Source: Candidatus Aenigmatarchaeota archaeon
GTDB taxonomy: Archaea; Aenigmatarchaeota; Aenigmatarchaeia; QMZS01
DNA: 6,799 bases
Direction of reading: 5' to 3'
Assembly: GCA_003663355.1 (NCBI GenBank)
Contig: QMZV01000040.1
Span: forward strand, 1-6,799
Made by a program: the position numbers and the translations under genes. Of this stretch, positions 1 through 5,698 are shown piece by piece (the first letter of the stretch is position 1; every line of letters begins with the position of its first letter). The notes beneath the pieces were generated by a model that worked only from the letters and a program-made list of their open reading frames with translations, did not search any database and was not told the DNA's origin.

Positions 1-1041
1 GAAGATTTAAAAGAAGAGCACTACATGCTGAAAGAAATTCTTGAACAACCAGAAACAATAAAAAAAGCTGCGGAGCAGAATGAACAAAAATTGCTTGAGA
101 CTGCAATGGAAATATTAAGGGCAAAAAATGTTATTTTCACTGCCTGCGGAACTGCAAGATACGCGGCAATTATAGGCAGATATTTATTTTCTAAAATTGC
201 GAAAAAGTTTTCTGAAGTTATAATGGCTCATGAATTTCAATATTTTATTGATTCTGTTGATAAAGATACTTTGATAATCGCAGTCTCGCAATCCGGTGAA
301 ACAGCAGATGTTCTTGAGGGAGTTAAAAAAGCAAAGGAGAACGGAGCAAAAATTGTCGCAATAACAAATGTTGAAAATTCTTCTCTTGCAAGGATGTCTG
401 ATTTTGTGTTTTATCTAAATTGCGGACCAGAAATTGCTGTCGCATCAACAAAGGCATTTACCGGGCAATTAGTTGTTCTATATCTCCTCGCATTTGCCAC
501 AATAAACAAAATTCAAATTTGTAAGATTAAATTGAAAAATATTGGAAAAAAAGTTGAGGAAACAATAATCAAAAATGATGAAACATTAAAAAAACTTGCC
601 ATTAAATTGAAAGATAAGAGAGATTTCTATTTTATTGCGAGAGGAATTGATTTCGCAATTGCCTCTGAGGGGGCTCTAAAATTAAAGGAAACAAGTTATA
701 TTCACGCTGAAGGAATGCCTGCTGGAGAATTAAAACACGGAACCTTGTCTCTGATAGAAGACGGAACTCCTGTTGTTGTTATCTGTCCAAAAGATTATAC
801 TTATGAAGAAACATTAAATAATGCTCAGGAAACAAAAGTGAGGGGGGCTTTCCTTATTGGAGTATCCGATGAAGAAAATGAACTTTTTGATTCCTGGCTG
901 AGAATTCCAAAAGTAGAGGAAATTTTCTATCCTTTGCTAACTGTTATTCCCCTGCAATTGCTTGCCTATTATATAAGTGTTGCAAGAGGAAATAATCCTG
1001 ATAAGCCAAGAAATCTGGCAAAATCTGTGACAGTAAAATAA
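1..1041 (+). CDS. glmS: Glutamine--fructose-6-phosphate aminotransferase (isomerizing), C-terminal part, 5'-truncated by window
   Basis: This is the isomerase half of GlmS, the cytosolic enzyme that turns fructose-6-phosphate plus glutamine into glucosamine-6-phosphate, the first step toward UDP-GlcNAc and surface glycans. The reading frame is open from base 1, and codons 1-8 (EDLKEEHY) precede the first Met in the family's usual HYM-KEI-EQP context, so the gene runs in from upstream. About 250 residues, including the N-terminal glutaminase domain, are outside the window. Two SIS sugar-isomerase domains are visible. The first has ACGT at residues 48-51 and SQSGET at 96-101, followed by VASTKAFT. 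The second has EGALKLKE at 223-230 and GELKHG at 242-247. By alignment from memory, K227, E230, H246 and K341 match E. coli catalytic K485, E488, H504 and K603. The C-terminus (PRNLAKSVTVK) is the family's typical ending. No damage is seen. Identification is very secure. Confidence 0.97.
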   Translation, partial: EDLKEEHYMLKEILEQPETIKKAAEQNEQKLLETAMEILRAKNVIFTACGTARYAAIIGRYLFSKIAKKFSEVIMAHEFQYFIDSVDKDTLIIAVSQSGETADVLEGVKKAKENGAKIVAITNVENSSLARMSDFVFYLNCGPEIAVASTKAFTGQLVVLYLLAFATINKIQICKIKLKNIGKKVEETIIKNDETLKKLAIKLKDKRDFYFIARGIDFAIASEGALKLKETSYIHAEGMPAGELKHGTLSLIEDGTPVVVICPKDYTYEETLNNAQETKVRGAFLIGVSDEENELFDSWLRIPKVEEIFYPLLTVIPLQLLAYYISVARGNNPDKPRNLAKSVTVK

Positions 1042-1059
1042 ATTATATCTATTTATTTA

Positions 1060-1878
1060 ATGAGAGTGAATTATATTATTTTAATAATTTTGATAATTTT
1101 CTTTTTAACTCCAATCTACGCTTTAAATGTTGCAACAATTTCTTTTTCTAAAAATGTTGATGAAATTTTACCTATTTTTACAGCAGATAAAGTGAAAGTA
1201 TTAACAACTTCTTTCTCAGCAGAAAAAAATGAAATTAGAGAGGTTCCAGTTTATATAACAAATGCTGTTAATTTATCAAAAGCAGTTGTACTTGTCAAGT
1301 ATGATAATTCTGTAATTAGGCCTGAAAATATTTCAAGTTTAGATTTTAATATAAGTTATACAATAGAAGATTGCGTAAAGATAACTCTTGATTTAAATAA
1401 AAGTTTTACAGGGGATTTATTGTTAGCAAAGATTGCTTTCAGAGCAATAGGTAATGAAGGAGATAGCACTTCTTTAATTATTAAAGTTGACAAATTTTTA
1501 GATAACAACTCTAATGAAATTCCATACTTAATTATAGATGGCATATTTAACATAAAGATTAAAGATAAAGGGGAATTTAGAAATGGAAATAGCAAACTCG
1601 GAGATACTTTAACTGAATTTCTAAATGCAGAAAACAAATCAAAATTCGCATCTGAAAATAATTTGGTATTTAAGGACAACAAAATAAAAGTGATAATAGA
1701 AACAAATAATACAACAGAGATTAGGTCTGTAAATATAGATGAATTGTTAAACTTAACAAACAATGAGACAATAAAGAATATAAGAGTTTACACAAAAACT
1801 TCAAATAAAGAATTAATTATAATTGGTTTTATTTTGATAATTATAATTGCTGTGTTTATATTAAAATTTTTAAAATGA
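1060..1878 (+). CDS. Membrane-anchored exported protein with cohesin-like domain
   Basis: A 272-residue protein with a signal peptide (residues 1-21, cleavage likely after IYA) and a C-terminal hydrophobic helix (about 251-271), followed only by a Lys. It should therefore be tethered in the membrane with its body outside. Residues about 57-166 resemble a cohesin or cohesin-like beta sandwich. They show a strand pattern around VPVYITNAVNLSKAVV, a GDLLLAKIAFRA segment, and a closing FLDNNSNEIP...GIFNI stretch like the end of that fold. Residues 169-250 are a polar linker rich in Asn, Lys and Glu. About 10 N-x-S/T sequons suggest N-glycosylation. It starts 18 bases after glmS, so it may be co-transcribed; an AT-rich TATA-like stretch also spans the glmS stop. 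Its TGA overlaps the next gene's ATG (ATGA), indicating translational coupling. The fold assignment is from pattern recognition, and the binding partner is unknown. Confidence 0.75.
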   Translation: MRVNYIILIILIIFFLTPIYALNVATISFSKNVDEILPIFTADKVKVLTTSFSAEKNEIREVPVYITNAVNLSKAVVLVKYDNSVIRPENISSLDFNISYTIEDCVKITLDLNKSFTGDLLLAKIAFRAIGNEGDSTSLIIKVDKFLDNNSNEIPYLIIDGIFNIKIKDKGEFRNGNSKLGDTLTEFLNAENKSKFASENNLVFKDNKIKVIIETNNTTEIRSVNIDELLNLTNNETIKNIRVYTKTSNKELIIIGFILIIIIAVFILKFLK

Positions 1879-3089
1879 AAAAAGGATTTTCATTCTCTTT
1901 GATTCTTGTATTAATAACGCTAATTATATTTTCAATATTAATTTTGCAAAGAGAAACAATTTCTTTTGAGAGGGAGAAACTTTCCATGAAACAACAGATT
2001 AAAGAAATGGATTACTCTTATAACAGCATTGAAAGGAGTTTGCACATCCTTGCAGATGTAACAACGAAGAGAGCAATAGTTTCCTCACTAAATTATATAA
2101 TAGAGAATGGAACTTTTTTTAAGGATAACAAAACAGAAGAAAATTTAAAAGAGTTAATTTGGAACGGGACCCTGAACGGAGAAAAAATATCATTTATGGA
2201 AAACAATACTTTGAGCAAAAGAATAAGGGATTTAGAATATTTTTATTCATTAAAGCCCAGGAAATATAATGTAAGTATTAATATAAATCCTAAGAATATA
2301 TCTATAACTCTGGATGATGCTTTCCATCTCCTATTTAATACAACAGTTGAAGTAAATGTTTCAAAAAAGGGAGTTGCAAGTTTATCAAGAAAATTAAAAA
2401 TTTTAGAAAGAATTTCAATTTGTGACTTTGAAGACCCTTTTTATTTGATAAATATAACAGAAGGAAAAGGTTCAAGAGAGATAAAAAAGAGCAAATATAT
2501 TTCAAACTTTACTAAGTTAATTTTGAGCGGTTACGGAGATGGATGGTGCTATGGAGAAATAACAAATAATATAAACTCTGATGAACCGGAGAGAAAAATC
2601 TTCTTTAACAAAACAATAAATTCAAATGTTGATAATTTCTGCGGAGTTATATTTGAAAATAATTTAACAAAAATTAATACAACATATTTAAAAGTTTCTT
2701 CTGTATCTAATTTAACGAGTTATATAGGAAGCACACTTTTGCTATCCGGAGAAAAAGGAAAAGTATGGAACATTTCTAATTTCATTGAGCATGTAAAAAA
2801 TTCCTGGTATGCAAACTCTACCGAAGGACCGAGTTTTTTTGATAAACTTGAAGGAAAAAATTATTGTTCCTATTGTAATGGAAAAGATTTTGGTCTGGAA
2901 ACTTTCGTTAATAAAAATGATCTTTTATGGCTTGGAATAGAGATTGGAGAAGATTATTCAAATATTGACTATCTATATTCTAACAAAACTTTCGGAACAA
3001 ATATTGGTCTGAATGAAAGTTCTACTGGAGTTCCTGCATTCAAATATTTCAGAATTGACAGATATTCATTTGAACATTATTTTGAATAA
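1875..3089 (+). CDS. Pilin-like, sequon-rich surface protein with single N-terminal membrane segment
   Basis: A 404-residue protein with a short basic N-terminus (MKKG) followed by a roughly 20-residue hydrophobic helix (residues 5-24) and a charged, probably helical stretch. This is the build of type IV pilin-like or minor-pilin proteins, although the canonical Q-x-S-x-E-Y cleavage motif is absent. The rest should lie outside the cell and carries about 18 N-x-S/T sequons. Two segments resemble motifs I recall from conserved archaeal surface proteins of unknown function: EDPFYLI at residues 186-192, followed by IKKS and a GYGDGWCYGE loop, and GPSFFDKLEG at 318-327, followed by CSYC (331-334) and GLETFVNKNDL. 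It overlaps the preceding cohesin-like gene by 4 bases, so the two are probably made together and may interact. A role as a pilus tip or minor subunit is inference. No catalytic motif was seen. Confidence 0.75.
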   Translation: MKKGFSFSLILVLITLIIFSILILQRETISFEREKLSMKQQIKEMDYSYNSIERSLHILADVTTKRAIVSSLNYIIENGTFFKDNKTEENLKELIWNGTLNGEKISFMENNTLSKRIRDLEYFYSLKPRKYNVSININPKNISITLDDAFHLLFNTTVEVNVSKKGVASLSRKLKILERISICDFEDPFYLINITEGKGSREIKKSKYISNFTKLILSGYGDGWCYGEITNNINSDEPERKIFFNKTINSNVDNFCGVIFENNLTKINTTYLKVSSVSNLTSYIGSTLLLSGEKGKVWNISNFIEHVKNSWYANSTEGPSFFDKLEGKNYCSYCNGKDFGLETFVNKNDLLWLGIEIGEDYSNIDYLYSNKTFGTNIGLNESSTGVPAFKYFRIDRYSFEHYFE

Positions 3090-3090
3090 A

Positions 3091-3127
3091 TTATTTAAAA
3101 AACAAAACTAAAAAATTAAAAATAAAA
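3091..3127 (-). terminator. Oligo-T terminator region after the pilin gene
   Basis: Directly downstream of the pilin's TGA on the minus strand are several T runs: TTTTATTTTT, then TTTTTT, then another TTTTTT. Archaeal RNA polymerase commonly terminates at such oligo-U stretches without a hairpin. The plus strand has A runs here rather than T runs, so the convergent plus-strand operon lacks an equivalent signal at this point. Confidence 0.5.
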
Positions 3128-3532
3128 TCAGTTGTGTATTGTTGCTGTGTCTGTGTGTGTGAGGCCACTAAGAACATCTGTATATGAAATACTTACTGAT
3201 ATGTCTCCAGTGGTATCTATATTTGTAATATTGAATTTCTGATTAGCCTTTATTGTTGTTGAAGATACAGTACAATTTGTACCTGTGTCAGGAGTGCAAG
3301 TCACATCAACTGATTGTATATCTCTAGCACCGTTTTTCAATACAAGGATTCCATTAGAATAATCCACAAAAGCAAATTTGCTGAAACAAGGCGAGCAAGC
3401 CACCGTTGAACTGCTTGGACTAAAAACACCCATTGAATATAATGCTGCTACTGCTATTACTACAATTGCTATCGCTATTCCGTAAGTCATTAGATATTCT
3501 AAGGAAACCTGTCCTTTTACTGTTTTTACCAT
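3128..3532 (-). CDS. Archaeal type IV pilin with class III signal peptide
   Basis: A 134-residue preprotein of the archaeal type IV pilin kind. Residues 1-7 (MVKTVKG) form the basic leader, and Q8-V-S-L-E-Y13 is the class III signature. Prepilin peptidase (EppA/PibD type) should cut between G7 and Q8, leaving about 127 residues. Residues 14-37 form the hydrophobic helix that packs in the filament core. The head begins with C46-S-P-C49, then a beta-rich section (FVDYSNGILVLKNG at 55-68) typical of small archaeal pilin heads, and C79 and C87. Four cysteines could form two disulfides. Two N-glycosylation sequons are present (NCT, NIT). Upstream, a TATA-like stretch suits a nearly leaderless transcript. 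A KaiC-like ATPase gene ends 39 bases upstream on the same strand. No assembly ATPase or platform protein is in view, so it could be a pilus, archaellum-like or adhesion subunit. Confidence 0.9.
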   Translation of the reverse strand: MVKTVKGQVSLEYLMTYGIAIAIVVIAVAALYSMGVFSPSSSTVACSPCFSKFAFVDYSNGILVLKNGARDIQSVDVTCTPDTGTNCTVSSTTIKANQKFNITNIDTTGDISVSISYTDVLSGLTHTDTATIHN

Positions 3533-3550
3533 AATATTAAATAAATATTT

Positions 3551-3570
3551 AATTATTTACCTATTATAAA
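3551..3570 (-). promoter_or_regulatory. Probable pilin promoter (TATA-like)
   Basis: On the minus strand, TTTATAATAG (3570-3561) is followed by GTAAATAATT (3560-3551). The second is centred about 24 bases before the pilin ATG at 3532 and the first about 33 before it. Either could act as the TATA box of a transcript with no leader or a very short one. This suggests the pilin can be transcribed independently of the upstream ATPase gene. Confidence 0.45.
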
Positions 3571-3571
3571 G

Positions 3572-4291
3572 TTATTTTATTTCAAGAATTTTTATTCCTT
3601 CTCTTGTGATCTCAAAAGGATGAATTAGAGTTGAATGATTGACCTGCCTCATCTTCCTAATTGTAAGGGTTCTTTTAAATTCTTCAGCAATCGGAACAAA
3701 CTCCAGTTTTATTATTCCATCAACAAGGAATTCTATTATTCCCAAAGTTGATAAACCTCCACCAGATTCTGGAATTGTGCCAACAAGAAAAGATGTTACA
3801 CCCAATTCCTTTAAAGAATTTATTAAGTAAGCAATTGCAATTCTACCAAGATACTTATCTTTGACAAATAATTCAAGTATTGAAACAGAATCAACAACAA
3901 CTCTTTTTGCATTGATTTTATTAACTAACTCCGAAATCTGATCTACTAAATCATAAATATATATTTTTAAAATTTTTGGTTCTTCTATTCCTGATGTCTG
4001 ACTTGGAAATTCTGGTTTAATAGCAAGGATTTTTAATAAATTTTGATCTTCCAATTCTTTTAAATCAAAACCAAAAACTGTTTTGGATTCTTCTCTAATA
4101 CTCTTAGCAGTTTCTTCTGTTAAAACATAAATCCCTGGTTCTCCATTTTTTGCTCCATAATAAATAAAAGAGATGCAGAAACTTGATTTTCCTGTTCCTG
4201 TTTTTCCTGTTATTAGGGTTGTTGAATTTGGAATTAAGCCCCCCTCTATTAATTCATCAAATCCAGAAATGTATGTTCTTACTTTATTCAT
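3572..4291 (-). CDS. KaiC-like single-domain RecA-fold ATPase (first copy)
   Basis: A 239-residue single KaiC domain of the archaeal kind. Residues 8-22 (ISGFDELIEGGLIPN) form the family's opening motif. Walker A is G29-K-T-G-T-G-K35-S36, the paired catalytic glutamates are E59-E60, and Walker B is RVVVDS with D134. A C-terminal RKMRQVNH block (212-219) provides the conserved nucleotide-sensing region. The TSE motif usual after Walker B is altered here to GTIPES (171-176). All residues for ATP binding and probably hydrolysis are present. Single-domain KaiC homologues in archaea include ArlH of the archaellum motor and many signalling proteins of unknown output. This one lies upstream of the pilin on the same strand and is a paralogue of the protein at 4723-5388. 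A regulatory role for the pilus or membrane neighbour is inference; a circadian role is not implied. Confidence 0.9.
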   Translation of the reverse strand: MNKVRTYISGFDELIEGGLIPNSTTLITGKTGTGKSSFCISFIYYGAKNGEPGIYVLTEETAKSIREESKTVFGFDLKELEDQNLLKILAIKPEFPSQTSGIEEPKILKIYIYDLVDQISELVNKINAKRVVVDSVSILELFVKDKYLGRIAIAYLINSLKELGVTSFLVGTIPESGGGLSTLGIIEFLVDGIIKLEFVPIAEEFKRTLTIRKMRQVNHSTLIHPFEITREGIKILEIK

Positions 4292-4293
4292 AA

Positions 4294-4302
4294 TTTAAAA
4301 TA
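4294..4302 (+). promoter_or_regulatory. TATA-like box for the two-TM protein gene
   Basis: TTTAAAATA is centred 25 bases before the ATG at 4323, which puts the expected transcription start on or next to the start codon (leaderless). It lies within the 31-base spacer shared with the divergent KaiC-like gene, just beside that gene's own start codon. Confidence 0.5.
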
Positions 4303-4312
4303 ATTATTAATA

Positions 4313-4320
4313 ATTATATA
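4313..4320 (-). promoter_or_regulatory. TATA-like box for the first KaiC-like gene
   Basis: On the minus strand this reads TATATAAT, centred about 26 bases before the ATG at 4291, so the mRNA would start at or beside the start codon. The box sits within 10 bases of the divergent gene's ATG at 4323, so the two promoters interlock and factors bound at one should affect the other. Confidence 0.5.
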
Positions 4321-4322
4321 GG

Positions 4323-4760
4323 ATGGATAAATTAAGAGAAGGTTTTATGTTAGGGGTTGTTTTTGCAATTCTTTTTATAATATTCATTTTAAGTATTTGC
4401 CCTTTCTTATTGTCTTATACTTCAATACCAGGAAATGCAATAGTATTATACTCTATAGTTATAACAATTATAACTGCATTTTCTGTGCAGATATTGATAG
4501 CAATGGTTTATATTTTTAGTATTTCAAAAAACAAAATGAGTCCAGAAGAAATTAAAAAAGAATTGGATATAAAACTAAAATCAATAGAATGGTCAAGAAA
4601 TGAGATAAAAAGAAGATATTATAACAGAGAGATTAGTAAAGAAACATTTAATAAATTACTGCAAAAATATGAAGAAGAAGAGATAGAGATAAGAAGAGAA
4701 ATAGAAAAGTTAAAAAATAAAATTATTTTCCCAAGACAATTCCTTTTCCTTTTACAATAG
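4323..4760 (+). CDS. Two-TM membrane protein with charged SHOCT-like helical tail
   Basis: A 145-residue protein with two hydrophobic helices (about residues 8-31 and 38-66) joined by a short loop containing P36-G37. A long charged C-terminal tail (70-133) follows and is probably helical or coiled-coil. Within the tail, RRYYNREISKETFNKLLQKYEEE (about 97-119) resembles the SHOCT-type pattern found at the ends of many prokaryotic membrane proteins, usually as an oligomerisation or interaction helix. Since the loop is short, both termini are probably cytoplasmic, where the tail could meet the flanking ATPases. The gene diverges from one KaiC-like gene and converges on the other, overlapping it by 38 bases. 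The last dozen residues (IIFPRQFLFLLQ) are encoded in that overlap and look unlike the rest of the tail. Function is unknown. Confidence 0.7.
   Translation: MDKLREGFMLGVVFAILFIIFILSICPFLLSYTSIPGNAIVLYSIVITIITAFSVQILIAMVYIFSISKNKMSPEEIKKELDIKLKSIEWSRNEIKRRYYNREISKETFNKLLQKYEEEEIEIRREIEKLKNKIIFPRQFLFLLQ
4706..4722 (-). terminator. Possible T-rich terminator after the second KaiC-like gene
   Basis: Just past this gene's TAA the minus strand reads TTTTATTTTTTAACTTTT. T runs of this kind can end archaeal transcripts. The run lies inside the coding region of the convergent membrane-protein gene, where the Lys-rich tail codons (AAA) naturally produce T runs on the other strand, so this may be incidental. 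Confidence 0.3.
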
Positions 4761-5388
4761 TATAAGGATGTATTTCCTGGGTGTGATTTGTCCATCTCAT
4801 TTTTCTTATTGTTAAACCCCTTTCATACTTTCCACCCATTCCAAGGAATTGCAATAAAATAACACCGTCACAGACAAATTCTTCTACTCCGGATTTACTA
4901 AGACCTTTGCTGTTTTCTAAAATCTCTGAAGTCAAAAGGCAAGTAATATTTCTTTTTTTTAGAGCAGAAATTAATCTGTAGAGATATTTTCTTGTTGAAT
5001 AATCATCTCTGTAGTAGAGAGATGCTAAACTAATAGAATCTATTACAACCCTTTTTATTTTTTCTTTGTCTATTCTGTTTGATAACAAGGGTTCCCATTC
5101 CTCTTCCAGTTCATCAGGACCGAGAACAACAATATCTATTTTTAGTTTATCCAAATCCCACCCAAAAATTTTAAAACCTCCTTTTATGCTGTTCACATTC
5201 TCTTCTGTCGAAATGTACAAAACTTTCTCTTTGTTTTCTGCACCCTTTTTCAAGAATTGCATTGAAAGAATTGTTTTTCCTGCTCCTGTAGTGCCACTGA
5301 CCAAAGTCACTGAATTTTCTAATAAGCCACCTTCAATTAATTTATCCAAACCAGGAATTCCTGTGCTAACTCTTTTTGTTTCTACCAT
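4723..5388 (-). CDS. KaiC-like single-domain RecA-fold ATPase (second copy)
   Basis: A 221-residue KaiC domain. The opening motif STGIPGLDKLIEGGL spans 8-22. Walker A is G32-T-T-G-A-G-K38-T39, the catalytic glutamates are E62-E63, and Walker B is RVVIDS with D117. A standard TSE (153-155) and the RKMRWTNH block (195-202) follow. All expected ATP-binding residues are present, and unlike the first copy it keeps the TSE motif. It aligns along its whole length with the protein at 3572-4291, most clearly at IEGGL, TEE, LTIRKMR and IHP, so the two are paralogues. The differing middle sections argue against a recent duplication. It lies downstream of a small charged protein on the same strand and has its own TATA-like boxes. 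Likely a cytosolic regulatory ATPase; its target is unknown, with the intervening membrane protein or pilin as candidates. Confidence 0.9.
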   Translation of the reverse strand: MVETKRVSTGIPGLDKLIEGGLLENSVTLVSGTTGAGKTILSMQFLKKGAENKEKVLYISTEENVNSIKGGFKIFGWDLDKLKIDIVVLGPDELEEEWEPLLSNRIDKEKIKRVVIDSISLASLYYRDDYSTRKYLYRLISALKKRNITCLLTSEILENSKGLSKSGVEEFVCDGVILLQFLGMGGKYERGLTIRKMRWTNHTQEIHPYTIVKGKGIVLGK

Positions 5389-5395
5389 AATATCT

Positions 5396-5421
5396 ATTTA
5401 TTTAAAAAGATTTATTTAAAA
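5396..5421 (-). promoter_or_regulatory. Tandem TATA-like boxes before the second KaiC-like gene
   Basis: Two near-identical copies of ATTTATTTAAAA (plus-strand reading) lie at 5396-5407 and 5410-5421, a 14-base step. On the minus strand each contains TTTAAATA, close to the archaeal TATA consensus. The far copy's core (5413-5420) is centred about 28 bases from the ATG at 5388, right for a leaderless start. The near copy is too close to serve as that promoter and may be a factor site or a chance repeat. Confidence 0.5.
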
Positions 5422-5472
5422 GTATAATAATTCATTTTCTCTAAATCTGTTTGATTTGTAAATTATTACACT
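5421..5472. repeat. Imperfect inverted repeat between small ORF and second KaiC-like gene
   Basis: AGTATAATAATT (5421-5432) and AATTATTACACT (5461-5472) are reverse complements at 11 of 12 positions, and the odd pair could form G-U in RNA in one orientation. The arms enclose 28 bases. The structure begins immediately after the stop of the small gene at 5474 (read on the minus strand) and is followed by TTTT, so it could be a weak terminator, an mRNA-end stem or a split operator. AT-rich arms in AT-rich DNA make chance possible. Confidence 0.4.
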
Positions 5473-5473
5473 G

Positions 5474-5698
5474 TTATAATTTATTTTTACAATATTTTAC
5501 TACTTCTTCTTCTATCCCTCTTGCTAATTCATCCTTTTCTTTTTCTGTGTACATCAATTCACAAAGAGGATTTTTATATATTTTTTCTATTAGTTTTTGT
5601 TCTATTTTCGAAATATCTTGGTCTTGATCTGAAGGTTGTTTAATCTCTTCTTCAACAAGTTCTCTTCCATAGCTTCTTAAGAGTTTTTGATTATTCAT
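5474..5698 (-). CDS. Small charged helical protein of unknown function
   Basis: A 74-residue protein that I do not recognise. It is highly charged (runs such as ELVEEEIK, and EKEKDEL then EEEVVKYCKNK) and should be mostly alpha-helical, with a break at QPSDQDQD (21-28). Two cysteines (C46, C70) are present. There is no signal peptide or membrane segment, so it should be cytosolic. The start at 5698 has an AT-rich, TATA-like stretch (AATTAAAAAATT on the minus strand) about 24 bases upstream, as for its neighbours. It precedes the second KaiC-like gene on the same strand by 85 bases, so it could share that gene's regulation or be an accessory partner. Coding status is supported by amino-acid composition and promoter spacing but not by any known family. 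Confidence 0.55.
   Translation of the reverse strand: MNNQKLLRSYGRELVEEEIKQPSDQDQDISKIEQKLIEKIYKNPLCELMYTEKEKDELARGIEEEVVKYCKNKL

Noticed and set aside
1356..1763. Long minus-strand open frame (135 codons)
   Set aside because: It lies fully inside the cohesin-like gene on the other strand, which has a clear signal peptide, TM anchor and coupling to its neighbour. The antisense product is only a Ser/Leu/Phe-rich shadow.
3639..3830. Plus-strand open frame (63 codons)
   Set aside because: It is antisense to the first KaiC-like gene and has no recognisable features or promoter.
3572..5388. Circadian clock (KaiABC) system
   Set aside because: Both proteins have one KaiC domain rather than two, and no KaiA or KaiB is present. 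Archaeal single-domain KaiC homologues serve other roles.
5066..5419. Plus-strand open frame (117 codons)
   Set aside because: It is antisense to the second KaiC-like gene, whose Walker motifs are intact, and the translation is low-complexity Ser/Phe-rich.
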